From Pisolithus tinctorius (Eukaryota > Basidiomycota > Agaricomycetes > Boletales > Pisolithaceae), in assembly GCA_024663395.1 (NCBI GenBank), contig JANFAH010000004.1, positions 2,170,001 to 2,234,000 on the forward strand: a DNA stretch of 64,000 nucleotides, written 5' to 3'. Made by a program: the position numbers and the translations under genes. Below are positions 13,027 through 24,892 of this stretch, piece by piece. The notes below the pieces were generated by a model that was not told the DNA's origin, did not search any database, and saw nothing but the letters and a program-made list of their open reading frames with translations. The stretch's first letter is position 1. The number at the start of each line of letters is the position of its first letter.

Positions 13027-13779
13027 GCAGGAAGGAGGGGGAGTCGGGATGGTTAGTGGCTGGGAGGAGATACCAAGCGTGGCCCTAATGGATCCTCCCG
13101 TTACTACAGACTAATTGGCAACATGAATACCCTCCCCCTCTTTTGATGCACGCCACTCCTACTCGACCAACCAGCTCGCTTGTCGCTGGAGCACACCCAT
13201 TTGGACCAGAACTTACTCTTGTGTACCGGCTGAAACCGGGGATCCACGGTGGTCATTATGTCTTGGCGGCGCGACATGGCGACCGGGGCTCCATGAGAGA
13301 AGCAACCTCGGATCTCTGGTGGAGCCACCAGTCCGGATACTGTGGATCCAAGTGATATGCATCTAATCTCTCTGAAATTCGTGGCTCACTTTTAGCGCGG
13401 ACGACAACGAGGAGTTCATAAGCATCCCACAGGACGGTGAGATGACCTTGTTGTCTCCCCACAACTAGTAGGTCTGGGCCAACTCCTCTGGGCGATATTT
13501 GAGTGGGGCTTGCTGCGGTAGGTGTTTGCGGGAGTTGACCTCGCCGTTCTCCGATAACGGCCCAATATTCAGCTCCTTCCCGACGACCATATCGCCCCCG
13601 TTTGACTTTACTGTAATTAATTTTACTTCTCATATCAACCCAAATCGGGGAGGAGTGGATACATGCCGCTCGACCCGAACAACGACCCTTGCTGTACTAG
13701 TACAAGTATCAGTTCTGGTTTTTACCTACTGAGGAAAAGGCAACCCACAGACGACTCTAATTTCCTCGTGATCGACGAT
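13027..13779. other. Divergent region between KRE6-type gene and SDR
   Basis: About 750 bp. Open frames on both strands (for example 13256-13633 minus) look compositionally possible but match no family I know. It may hold 5' untranslated exons of KRE6 or of the SDR. Confidence 0.45.
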
Positions 13780-15399
13780 ATGATCGACGTTGACATGGTA
13801 GTTGGCGTCCTGTCACGAACAGCCTTCAGTATGCTACTCGTTGTCTGCCCAGCTCGGAATACGATCTGACTTGTTGTTACAAAGGTCCTTTCTTCACCGG
13901 CTTTGTCCCCTTATTTTACCTTGCCCAAGGGCACTCCGTCAAGAGCTCTAGCGTCTGGTATTCTTTTCTCTACTGGGCCGCTATCTTTGCTTTCTGTGTG
14001 CTTCTTGTTTGAAAGAAAGCGCCCGATTTTGCTAACCGTGGTGTGTCCAGGGTCGTTGAAATGGCTCTCAAAAGTATACCGGAATGGGATTAGCTCGCTA
14101 CCGCTCTTGCGGAAGCCTCTGGATTGGAGTGAACAGGTCGTTCTCATCACCGGTGGTACGATCTCTCCCCGCATTGCCATCGAGAATTACCACAAGCCGT
14201 CACCTCTTTCACTTTCCGTTTCACAGGTTCCTCTGGTGTCGGGGAGTTGCTTGCTAACACTCTGGCCTTCCGTCATGTCACTGTGGTCGTGTTAGACATC
14301 AAGCCTATAGTGACAGACAACAGTACGCTCTGTTTCGGCTTCTATAACTCATATACCTGAAAATAAAATTAGGTAACATCACTTTCTACAAGTGCGACGT
14401 CTCTAAATGTGATGAAGTGGAAGCCGTTGCAAAGAAAGTCATCGAAGAAGTGCGTCTTCCTAAAACAAGAATATGCGTCTGAGGTTGCTCAGACGTCCCC
14501 CCAGGTCGGGCATCCCACCATACTTATCAATAATGCGGGCGTTGTGCAGGGAAAGCTCATCCTTGACCTCAAACCTCAAGATATCATGCAGTACGGTTTC
14601 TCCTCGCTATGCAAAATGCAGGTTGCGCAACCACCTTGATGCCACAGGACCTTTGGTGTGAATACTATGGCACATTTCTGGACCCTTAAAGCGTTCCTGC
14701 CAAAGATGATTGAGCGAAAGAGCGGCCACATTGTACGTTCCTATTAGTGTTGTCGTGTGAAATCACACGTACCCCCTACAGGTCACCGTTGCCTCCGTGA
14801 TGGGTCTCGTCGGGAGCGCTCAGATGAGTGAGTACCATATCTAAAATCATGCGTGAGCTTCTTTTCGACATTCATCTAGCCGACTATAGCGCTTCCAAAG
14901 CGGCAATAACTAACATGCACGAGTCCTTGCGGTATGAACTCGACAACCGCTACGGCGTTCCCCAAATCCGCACGACGATTCTCTGCCCTGGCCACATCCA
15001 TACCCCACTCTTCTCGACCATGTCTGTTCCTCAGAATTTCTTCTACCGGTTTTTCGTCCCCTCGCTGTCCCCGCTAACGGTTGTCAAGGCGATCATCCAG
15101 GCCCTCGATGCGCAGGAAAGCAGGACGATTTATTTACCTTTCTACACGAACTCGGCAGTTTTGATGAAAACGTTCCCGAGCTTTGTAAGGGATTTGGCTC
15201 AGAAGGTTTGTCTATCTCCCTTCATGTCCTGTATTTCATTGCGGCCGCTCTTTGAGTGGGACAGTCGACAGATACTGACTCTTGGCTCTAGCTGACTTAT
15301 GCCGACTTCATGATGCAAGATTTCCGTAAAGTTACGGCTATCAGGCAGGATGAAGTGGAGTCTGTCGCGCAGGCCGCAGCGCAGAAGAAGTGGAACTAA
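13780..15399 (+). CDS. Membrane-anchored short-chain dehydrogenase/reductase (SDR16C/RDH10-like)
   Basis: NAD(P)-dependent oxidoreductase of the classical SDR type, closest in layout to retinol dehydrogenase 10-like lipid-body and ER enzymes. N-terminal hydrophobic stretch ([25 protein letters not shown]) anchors it. After splicing: [20 protein letters not shown] (cofactor-binding glycines), [46 protein letters not shown] with the catalytic Ser and YxxxK, and [12 protein letters not shown]. The tail [12 protein letters not shown] is also typical of the group. About eight introns; the stop TAA is at 15397-15399. The start is uncertain: ATGs at 13663, 13780 and 13795 share the frame, and 13780 ([16 protein letters not shown]) best fits relatives. 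Substrate unknown. Confidence 0.86.
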
Positions 15400-16499
15400 G
15401 GAAAGCTTGGCATGTGGTGCTAGGACTTGATGCTACTGATCGGCTTTCATTCGGAATCGGAACCTTATTTACCAATACTGTTCAGGCCTATTCGATTGTC
15501 ATAATTGGGATTATAGGGGGTTGATACCGCAGCACGGGAAATGGAAACCGCCTGAGCCGGGCTTCTGTACCTGTCCGAGGTCTCGGGTCTTCCAGTCGCA
15601 CAACCTCAACAGTAATCCAACTCGTGACTCGATTCTCGTGGTTCTTCACGAAGGCCCACACAGGGAGATAAGACTTGTCGTTTACATCCTTTCATGTCCC
15701 CTAAGAACTCCCACCTTGCATCCTTATGTCTAAATTCTATAGGCTCCACTGAGAACTCACTTCGGAGATTCTCGGACTCGACGGTACGGGGTGAAAGGCG
15801 TTCCAAATCGGACTTATCCCCGTCAAGGCAGTACTATTAGTCGCATCTTCTGACAGGCACGCCCCTATTTGATGGCTGACTATTGGTGGCAAATCTAACG
15901 TTGCATGCTATCGTATATGGTCCTGAACGGTACGGTACTCGACCCGATAAGTCAAGGAATCACAAGAACGCTAGCTTCTGATAGCACACATAGCTGAAAC
16001 ATTAATCCAAAACCACACTGGCTAAGAACACAACTGAAGAGCTGACAAATAGGCATGCAGTACATATGTAGCTAAAGCGAAGAGAACGATAAATGACGTG
16101 GGACCGCACTACTATGTTGCGCCATGTCAAATGCCAAGAAACAGGCATCGTCGACAAAAACGTGCCGGTGGAATGACTTGCTTGTACAGTATAGAATTTA
16201 AATAACTTGGACATGCGTGACAGATGCTGATTGGACGTTAACCGGACGACGAAGTAAGATATGGCTTGAAAGAGTGAGCGATACGTCAGGGGGAGCAATG
16301 GTAGTAATCGATACATTGCTACAAGATAACGGTTAGATGGCAATGATCCAAATCATTGCAACAGGTACCGTGTGTGGTATCGTGACATAGCGGCCTTCAG
16401 GGCTGCAATGATGTCGGTGATGTGAAGTCAATTTACAAGGAAGCGTGGTGAAAGATCCAGAATCGGGAACATTAAGAAGTGGTTGGAAGCCTGGACCCT
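15400..16499. other. 1.1-kb gap, no gene recognised
   Basis: Lies between the convergent ends of the SDR and the ACT-domain gene. Open frames such as 16002-16343 minus are hydrophobic but show no start context, family similarity or coherent splicing. Confidence 0.55.
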
Positions 16500-18430
16500 T
16501 CAACATGACTGTAGCAGGTCATGCGCCCGGCTAGCATGTACTTTTGTAACCTGTGGGCGTGGATTCACATCAAACCAATCGACTGGCGCAAAGTGTAAGC
16601 AGGACTCTCACCAGCAGATTGGCAGTTTTGTACGTAGAGCTATACATGTGATTGATTCCGTTTTGCTCTAAGACCCGCGAGTACCGGTTGACCAAACCGT
16701 GCTTGTCTATACAAAGACAAGGTATCAGGATCAGCTGACAATGTACCTGACAGCGCGATCACACTGACCCAAACCAAACCGGCGCAGATCGATCTGCAGG
16801 CACTTCAGTGTACTGCCTTCAATCCTCTCTTCACTCTCCTCCCAATCACCGCCTGAAGGAAGTGAAGGGCTGTCACCCAGAGCCTCGAGTTCCCCAGCAC
16901 AACTTAACATATGCCTTTCGCTTGGGGGAAATAGTGCGGCAAGAACCGAAACATCGGTAGTGAGGGAGGACCCTTCAGAGGTTCGCGTGAAGCTGAAGAA
17001 GGGAACAGTCACCGGCTGCCGGATTGTGTTAAAGCACTGTTTCGCGAAAGGTGAGGACGGTTTCGAGGACAAGGGTGCTAGACCTCGCGTCGGTGCCGGA
17101 TCGACAGGAGAGAAAGATAGAGGTGACGTGACACATTTAGAAGTCCGTTTCAAGGCATGCGACGAGGACTGGATAGTCTGGGAAAGATCGGGATATGAAT
17201 GAGAGGCTGGCGAGGACAAGAAGGGTTCGTTTCCGATGGGTGAATGCGAGACGTAACCATCGTCAGCTTCGTCACTGGAAGAAGTTGCTGTTGTTTCTGT
17301 TGAGTGTGAACCTGCGCGACTGCGCGACGAGAAAGTGTGGACTCGAGCACTTTCAGGCCTTTTCCTTGAAGGTATCTTCACTACTCCGTTGTATGCAGAA
17401 AAACCTCGATGCCGTAGGTGAGAGCTCGAGCTCAGGGGTATCAAATCTGAAAAAGCGACCAGTTTTACTATTTTGAGTGCCCAATTGTCCATGTTTTCGT
17501 CAGACAGACCAACACATGCAAGGTCTGTGGACAGAATGGACACGTCGGTGGGTGAAGGGGAGCGTGATTTTGAGCGCGCCGGTTGAGGGGACGTGGTCTG
17601 TTTTTGTTGTTCCACAGCACTGTTTAGCTTCTGGGATGCTGAAAGTGCGTCTACGAACGTATCCACGGATCTTGTTAAGACGGCCCCTGACTCGAGGCTG
17701 AACTCGTGGCCCAACTCGTGGGAGAGCATTTCATATGGTGTCGGAGGGGAGGCAAGGGGGGACGTAATGGGTGGAAAGGGCTCTGCATCGGAAGAATACA
17801 GGTCGAATCCAGCAGCCCTAAGTAGAGAAAGAACTTGATGGAGTCTGGATTCTTTTACCTGTGATGTCAACATGAGCATACAGGCGAAGCCAAGATGATT
17901 GGGACAACGAACAAAAATGAAATCGCTTCTGTAAGAAGACTGGTAAAGAATGGAGATGCCTGCGGCTGCCAGAGGCGCAGACAACTCGTGGACACGGGCT
18001 CCTGAGTTGTCTGAGGGGGAGATGAAGAGGATGTCAGAGAGGGGACTGGTCCAGCAAGCAGCAGGTGGTTACCGAGTTGGTCTGAGTGTGAGTCAATCTG
18101 GAGTACATTCCAGTTTTCGCATGTTATCTCGACTCTGTCGCCATCAGACAGAGCACGTTTTCTACTGGAGCCTGAGCCTGAGCGAGACCGGTGTAATTGG
18201 CGGTCCTGTCTGGCTATGAGGTCCAGGTCTGCAAGGTTGTGGTGCTCCGCGAAGAGGGTGAGCTCTATTTCGTTGCAGGTGACATTGAAGAAGGTTGTAT
18301 TGGGTTGCAATATCTGCCTGAGAATAGGGTGAGTCAGTTGTGGTAGACGAGAGCGGGGGATGTGCACGAGAGAGAGGGAGACCGGGAGGAGGGATATCGT
18401 GACATTGGACGGTGCGGGGGTTTGCGCCAT
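16500..18430 (-). CDS. ACT-domain protein resembling the CASTOR arginine sensors
   Basis: Fungal member of the ACT_7/CASTOR-type family, small-molecule-binding ACT modules that in animals sense arginine for TORC1 through GATOR2. Starts MAQTPAPSNVTISLLPVSLS. First ACT pair: SLVHIPRSRLPQLTHPILRQ, FNVTCNEIELTLFAE, then, across an intron, QIDSHSDQLDNSGARVHEL and SAPLAAAGISILYQSSYRSD. A 54-nt stopless intron (17912-17859) follows FIF. A long Ser-rich linker leads to the second pair: KIVKLVAFSDLIPL and LKCLQIDLRRFGL. An apparent stop near 16731 is intronic: splicing 16769 to 16706 and 16612 to 16550 adds DKHGLVNRYSRVLEQNGINH, MYSSTYKTANLL and VTKVHASRAHDLLQSC, ending at 16500. Ligand and partners are inference from the family. 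Confidence 0.82.
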
Positions 18431-18680
18431 GGAGTTGGTCGCTGAGAACAGACCACGAAATATATTTATGTTTTTGTACCACATCTCATTTTCCGAATTC
18501 AAATCCGAGATCGGTTTCATTTCCCGGATCACCCTTATCAAGACTCGCCCCTGCTTATGTCATACAAACATGCATTGAATCAGGTGTCCAACAACACACA
18601 TGTGGTAGCTAGGGATACACCATCTCTCCACAATCTCCACAATTAAAAATAATAAATACCAATCCTTGAAAAATAAAGCG

Positions 18681-19849
18681 TCATCGCACCGGCCCAGGGT
18701 GCCGTGTACGGCGTGGGTGTTGCCCACCCATCGAATTCTTCTTCGTCGTGGCAGTCGACGTCACAGGGTAGGGCTGAGGGCGCCGTGAACGCGCCGAAGG
18801 ACGACGACGTAACTGATATCGGTTAGCAGACGGTGCCTCGCTGCCGGTAATCACTACAGGTCTCATTCGGCGCCGGCTCGGCGTAGTGGTTGGCTGGCCT
18901 TCCACGGCCAGATCCTCTGGTATACAAAGGGAGGGATGTGGTAAAACGGGCTGTGTCCGTGTCAAAGAAACAGGTGACACCGATGGCGATATAGACTGCG
19001 GACAGGGAGCGACATCTGGCTGGGAGTCTTCTGCTTGTGAGGCCGTTACGATCTCAACGTCATTTGTAACGAACTTCATCGGAGTCGGTGTTCGTACTAA
19101 CTTCAATTCTTGTGAGGCTTCTTGAGAAAGAGGAGTAAGAGGAGAAGTAGGGGAACTCATTCCGGGAGGCGTGACGGGTAGACTCGGTAGAGCATATACC
19201 TGCGTAATTGGGCAGGTCGGCGAGCGCGTCCTTCTGAACGATGTCTGCTCAAAGACCTGCGCATACTGCAGCGATTCTTTGTCGAGAGGCTCGGTAGCCT
19301 TGCGTTCAAGCCTTTGCGAGTGCGGCTTGGCAGACTGAGACGATATCCCTTGATCTTGGCTGCCCCCCTGATCCCACTGGGTCAGGAATTGTTTCTTCGG
19401 CAATGGCTCAGGCTGTACTTGACGCGGTATTCGCGGCACGGGGATGATCGGTGGGAGCTTACTCTCATAGGCAAAGTCCCGCACTTTGATGCCAAGCGAT
19501 GCCAGATATTCAGGCGAAGGTTGCTGCGACATCCGTGTTTGCCTTGCATTCGAAGGTGCCTGAGAATTCTCCTCCATGGCCACCAGTATTTCATCATCAT
19601 CATCATCATCATCATCTGCACGTATCTTCGAAAACAGTGGCACAGAGAGGGAGTACCCTTAGGCTCCGCAACGCTTTGAATCAGACGCATATCGTCACTC
19701 ACATGAGACACCATGTTGAGTGGTTGAGAGATATCGTTGTCATCACACTCATCCGATCGCATGCCTTTGCCTTTGTGTACCGTCTGCTGCATCCTAAACT
19801 CCCGATCAACAGCGTCCCCTCTCATCGCGATCAACGTTGCAGAGCTCAT
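18681..19849 (-). CDS. Uncharacterised protein with eight-aspartate tract and PxxP-rich body
   Basis: I do not recognise a named family, though the block PEYLASLGIKVRDFAYESKL looks conserved-protein-like. Exon 1 starts MSSATLIAMRGDAVDREF at 19849 and ends at SVAEPK; an intron (19656-19616, about 41 nt) joins it to an exon that begins with eight GAT codons (DDDDDDDDEILVAMEENSQ). The rest, about 300 residues, is Pro/Ser/Thr-rich with basic C-terminal patches (SRRRMRPVV, QLRRRPSARSRRPQ), suggesting a disordered nuclear protein. No enzyme motif. An alternative model would start at the internal ATG at 19577 (MEENSQ). The frame across the junction is kept by the repeat itself. Divergent to the PP2C gene. 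Confidence 0.62.
19592..19615 (-). repeat. (GAT)8 trinucleotide repeat encoding poly-Asp at an exon start
   Basis: Perfect ATC/GAT repeat directly after the splice acceptor of the uncharacterised gene; length change by whole units would keep frame. Confidence 0.85.
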
Positions 19850-20185
19850 GTCGACAAGAACGTTTACGGTCGTAATCAGCAGCAAAATTCGTAGCACAAG
19901 AATGGAGGAGTAGTTTCAGATTCCAATGCTGGCCATTCAGGTCGTGGCTGAGGTCGTAATGGTGGTCGAAGGAAGTGGTCACCGTGCAAGAGGAGTCGGC
20001 GCTGCGGTGCTGGTCGTGAGAGACTTTGTGTGATGGCTGATTCCAAATCGGGACGTGACGTGTGTTGTCACGTGCCTCATGGCTCGACCCACACGACCCT
20101 CGACACGGCGGGGCCCATCCTACTGGCATCTCAGCGCACACTCAGCCCTGCGGTTAACGGCCAAAGGCAGTACTTGAACGCTGCC

Positions 20186-21985
20186 ATGTTACGCAGGTTC
20201 TGGAAACCTGTCGCTGCAACCGCCTTGTTCATCGGCACTCCAACTTACTTGTACTACCGCTACTACAGCAAACAACGAGCCAACTCCATCGAAATTCCTG
20301 TCCGCTTGCGTGGGGAAGACGGGAAACCCATCGTTTCCACCCGTACATTCCCCATGCTCTCCCAGTCCGCCGTTGACGAGCGTCTCTACGAACATGCCAA
20401 ACAGGAATCCCTGCGGAGAGGCAGGACAAAATGGTCCGTTTGCACGGCCTCAGTTGCAGCGAATGATCCCATCGAGGATGCCCATGCCCATGCTATCGTT
20501 GCACGGGATCCAGATGACCCACTGGCCCCTGGCGAGTGGCTGTTCTTTACTGTCATGGATGGCCATGCGGGACCGCACACCTCCCGGTTACTATCAAAGA
20601 GCCTCATCAACGCCGTCGTTTTGGAGCTTTCCAATCTCATAAATGACACAAAAGGCTATAAATTGTCCTGGAGAGCGACCGTGCAGAGTCCCGATAAAAT
20701 ATCGCTGGCTATACAGAAGGCATTCACCAAGCTCGACGAAGAGTTAATGTCTGCGCCACTCAAGCTTTTGGGTGCTAATTTCGGCAAGGAAGCTCTAAAA
20801 TCAAGGCAAATACCAGATTTGAGTCAACATCCACTTGCATTGCCCGTAATGCTTCCAGCCGTTTCTGGTGAACGTTCCGCCGCATATGCGTACCCTTGAT
20901 GCTTATATTCGTCTAGGAAGTTGTGCATTAATGGCTGTCTTTGACACTGCCAAACAAGACTTGTATGTTGTTTGTTCTGGAGACAGCCGTGCAGTCGCCG
21001 GCATCTGGGAAGAAGATGAGAACGGCGACGGCTCATGGAGAGTCGAGGTTCTCAGCGAAGACCAAACAGGACGCAACCCCATGGAACACGAGAGGTACCG
21101 TAGACTACGCAACAATCATAATTTCGTGAAACTCTTACTGGATCATATGCAGAATCCAATCTGAGCACCCGCCCGAGGAGGCAGAAGATGTTATTGTCAG
21201 GGGCCGTGTTCTCGGCGGCCTCGAACCTACTCGAGCCTTTGGGGATGCTCGGTACAAGTGGCCTCGCGACGTTCAGGACGTGTGAGATGTCACCACTTTT
21301 CAGTTGTCAATCATTTTGATCGTTCTGTTCAAGTCTCAACACGGCGTTCCTCGTTGGAAACAACAAACCCCTCCGTCCACCCCCTTCGACATTCAAAACT
21401 CCGCCTTACGTGACTGCGACTCCAGTCGTCACCCACCGTGCACTCCCCTTCACCGAGTTGGCCAATGGCTTCGCGCCGCCTAAATCCTCGACTCCTCGTT
21501 TCATCGTCCTTGCAACGGATGGGTTATGGGATAAGCTAACCTCAGAAGAGGTCGTTGCCCTTGTTGGAGGCGCCCTTCAAGGTTTGACTGGAACTGTTTC
21601 GAAGTCCGAGCTCCACACACTTGCCCCTACGTCCTCAGGGTTGTTGTCAACTGTTGAGGGTAAGGAAAAGCGGTCCCTCAAGGACGATGACCATCCACAC
21701 AGCGACTCTTGGTCCTTCGGAGATGAGAACCTCGGCGTTCACCTGATTCGGAACGCTTTCGGTGGAGGCGACCAACATGCAATCAGGAGGTTAATGAGCA
21801 TACCATATCCACATGCGCGACGCTATCGGGACGACACGACTGTGACTGTAGTTGTGTGGAAAGACGACGAAGACGGCGCAGAGGAAGTAGCTACAGTTAG
21901 CACCAGGCCAGACCAGAAGGTTGAGATCGTTAGCAAACCGTCAGGTAGCGCAAACGACGGATCTAATGCCAAAGCAAAGCTATAG
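20186..21985 (+). CDS. Mitochondrial PP2C-type phosphatase (PDP/Ptc5-like)
   Basis: Metal-dependent Ser/Thr phosphatase of the PPM family, closest to the mitochondrial pyruvate dehydrogenase phosphatases. N-terminal basic leader and hydrophobic segment (MLRRFWKPVAATALFIGTP) fit an inner-membrane or intermembrane-space location. PP2C motifs in order: EDAHAH, FFTVMDGHAG with the metal-binding Asp, VVCSGDSRAVAG, EPTRAFGDARYKWP, VLATDGLWDKLTSEEVV and RYRDDTTVTVVVW. Introns lie after PAVS (about 20869-20915), within the HER codon region (21092-21151) and after RDVQD (about 21283-21334), all keeping frame. The stop is at 21983-21985. The start at 20186 is chosen because the mitochondrial leader begins there; the open frame extends upstream to 20030. 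Substrate assignment is inferred. Confidence 0.9.
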
Positions 21986-22145
21986 GTATGGCGCATGGTG
22001 TTACCGAAGACAAGCAACATGTCAATACATAATCCAGGTGCATCGTATTTCTGTGCACTTGCACTAGTGTGACACCCGATAAGACTGCATTCCGCTAAAG
22101 CACAACTGGTCGGCGCACATGCGACTACTCCAGCAATATTATTCT

Positions 22146-24482
22146 CTATAATAGGTACTTCTTCTTTCCTGTATACTTTTTGCGCTTGGAGAAGAGCGTG
22201 TTGCTCCCTGCGACACGATTATATGGATTAGAAGCACTTCCGCAGAACGATGACTTCTTATGACTGTAGCTGTGACGAGGGCTCTGGTAATGCTTATTCC
22301 CGTGTTTCGACGACACGGGCGGCGGGGGGGAAGATAACGTATGCCTTTTGAACGAACCCGGCGGACTTCGCCGCTCGCCGTCGCCATCTGGCGACTTGCG
22401 CTTCTTGTCGTTGGGTGGCAGGTTACGTGACCCACGTGTAGGTGTGGGTGCCGAAATTGAGGACGAGGAAGGTGTGGCATAGAAACTACTAGGATTGACA
22501 GCACTTGAGGGAGGGGTATCAGCCAACGTCGAAGGGGTGGACGCTTCAGACGGGTCTTCGGAGGGTAATGCGGATGTAGGAGGTTGCGTCGCTGTTGGAC
22601 TGTCGGTGGACATGTCGGAATCGGCTGGTTTTGGGTCTGGGGGGCTGTCCGTGCTGTCATCATCTCCGTACATGACGAGACTCGATAGCGCATTGCTGGT
22701 TTTGGTAGCAGCTGTGATCTTTCTTCTTAGGGCCGCAGCCTGAGGGTCGGATCCTGCTTGTGACACTTGTGAGGGTATCGGAGAATGTGTGTTCAGAGTA
22801 GGTGAGGGAAGAAGAGGCCCAATGAACGGCTGGTCAACCTTGACACCCACATCTTCTTCGGCTTCTGTGACTTTGCGTTTCTTCATGCTCGCTGCGACGC
22901 TCGGTCTGGCACTCGACGTTGCACTCGCTGTTGGCCTTGTACTGTTAACGGCAGCATCGAGTGACTGACCCTTGTCCCTGATATAGAACAGGATATATGC
23001 GCTCTTCAAGCCCACCGGTGGCCGAAATTCTCGTAACACCATGTCGTCGTTCATTTGGAACCACTGCCCATTTGCTCCCTTCACGTGGGCAAAATAGTGC
23101 CCCGAGTTCGGCCCACCGCCTGCATGTGAGATAATACCGTAAAGCGAGTATCGCGGACCATGCTGTCCCTCGCTCATGGCGGGCTGAAGGGATAGACGTT
23201 CGTCGTAGTGCACAAAGTGGCCGATCTTGCGACCCAGCGGAGAAAACCTCTTAAGGTGCACTGTCAACACCGCAGGGGCTTCATGGATCGTAAACCGCTT
23301 CTCCGCAACTACTGGCTTCTTACACCTATCCAACAAGTCAGGGGGAAAAGTGACACACAATCGGGAAACCCACTTCTCGCACATATACTTGTCAGCACCC
23401 CTCAAACAGTCCACGGCAACAAACTTCTTGAATGCCTCCTTCAGCGTACTTGACCCGTAGATGTCCAAGCTGACGTCCAACATGCTGTCAAAAGTATCAC
23501 TGTGATGATTACACTCCCGACATGTTACTCGAGAACGCAAGCGACCGCCAAAAATCTTGTGCACCCACGTCGTCTCCGCTAGTTTGGGATCAAGTTTCCT
23601 GATGTCCCTGGTTAAGGCGTAATCATGAATCAGGAATTCAATACATACTGGGGATACCCAGCTAGACACGACTTCTGCAGAGCGTCTATGGCATACCGAA
23701 GAAATTCGTGCGCATCCTCCTGTCTACCTTTACGCATGTGCTTCGCGATCACTGTCGATGCCATAGGTAACAATGGTCCACAGGACCTGTGACGGAGCAA
23801 GGCATAAAATACTCACATTGCAGCTTAGACGTGATGGGGAAGGGGGTGAACGGGCGTGACTTTTGGTGCGAATCCATCATCACCTGCCTTAAACTGCAGC
23901 TCATACAAAATCCGTTGTTCTTCACTCGGCCTGTAGAATATTTACTGTGAGATGCACGAGACGTATACGAGAAACCTTACAAGGATCAGAATGAGAATGC
24001 GCGTGCAGAACGCGCAGAAGAGGCGGGGTATGCAATAGGCATTGCAGAGCACTATTGAGGAAGCACGTGTTGCCTATGTTGTGGAGGCCACTGCCCGAGG
24101 TGCAACTTGCAGGCCACGAAAGGTCTATTGTACCAGAGTGCAACTGCCGTTTCGGAGTCGACGAGGCTGACTGTGACACCTTCTGAGGGGTGGCATACGA
24201 TACAGAGGGAGCCTTCAGTAACTCTTGATGCTGCATTCCGTCAGATTAGATAGGTGACAAAGTCCTGACCATACTCACCTTGGTTGCTTTAGGCGTGCTG
24301 TTGATGGGTTCATATTTGTCCTCAGCAACAGCGAGAGCGCCTGTAGACGACCCCTCGATAAACTCTATCGGAGGTGGTAGCAAGCTATTGAATGCTTCGA
24401 TGTCTTTGGCGGGACGAAGCTGAGAGTGGTCGTCTGACGCGAGCTGGGAGAACGGGGTGGGACACAAGGGCGAGGCGAGCAT
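22146..24482 (-). CDS. Ubiquitin-specific protease, USP36/42/Ubp10-like
   Basis: Cysteine deubiquitinase of the USP family. Start [14 protein letters not shown] at 24482. Cys box: [20 protein letters not shown]. Middle: [36 protein letters not shown] (zinc-ribbon-like cysteines restored by removing a 48-nt stopless intron at 23373-23326), [16 protein letters not shown]. His box: [20 protein letters not shown] and WFQMNDDMV. The C-terminal third is a long Ser/Pro/Lys-rich tail ending [10 protein letters not shown], basic like the nucleolar-targeted tail of USP36. About six introns, for example after GYPQ near 23655 joining to [14 protein letters not shown]. Likely removes ubiquitin from nucleolar, ribosomal or histone substrates, by analogy only. 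Confidence 0.9.
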
Positions 24483-24892
24483 GCTACCTCTTTTCAAATA
24501 CACGCTACTTTGGACTGGAAAACCTTTTCCAGTCGGACCAGCACCGCAAAGGAGGCAGCGAAGACGGGCGAATACCGGCTGCAGTGTCGATAAGCGCTTG
24601 GAGACTCGAGAGATGGCTGGGATTATAATATGTGGACCCTCAAAAGATTTACTAAGCACTCTTCAACTTGAAATTCACTACACAGGTTCGATACAGGATT
24701 AGTAACGCACCACATATACAGGGTATACAAATGAGTAGGGTAAACAAACTAACAGTTCGTAGGTCATCGATACATCGTCCGTCCGCATCGCAAAAATAAT
24801 CGTAAAAGATCGAAGTATTAACTACAGAAATAAAAAGAAAGTGTCAAAGTCGTCATTAGTTGTGACGCTGGGGGCAAAGGAGTATCCCCACA
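24483..24892. other. Gap between C2H2 gene 3' end and USP start
   Basis: Promoter of the USP gene and 3' flank of the zinc-finger gene, both on the minus strand. The short frames here are not supported as coding. Confidence 0.5.

Noticed and set aside
13256..13633. Independent gene on the minus strand between KRE6 and the SDR
   Set aside because: No recognisable domain, no splice support; may be UTR or chance.
16002..16343. Hydrophobic minus-strand frame as a small membrane protein
   Set aside because: No family match or promoter/splice context; amino-acid pattern consistent with chance.
16731..17984. Stop after RAVRYIVS as the end of the ACT-domain protein
   Set aside because: The last residues are intron translation; splicing at 16769/16706 restores the conserved final ACT segment, ending at 16500.
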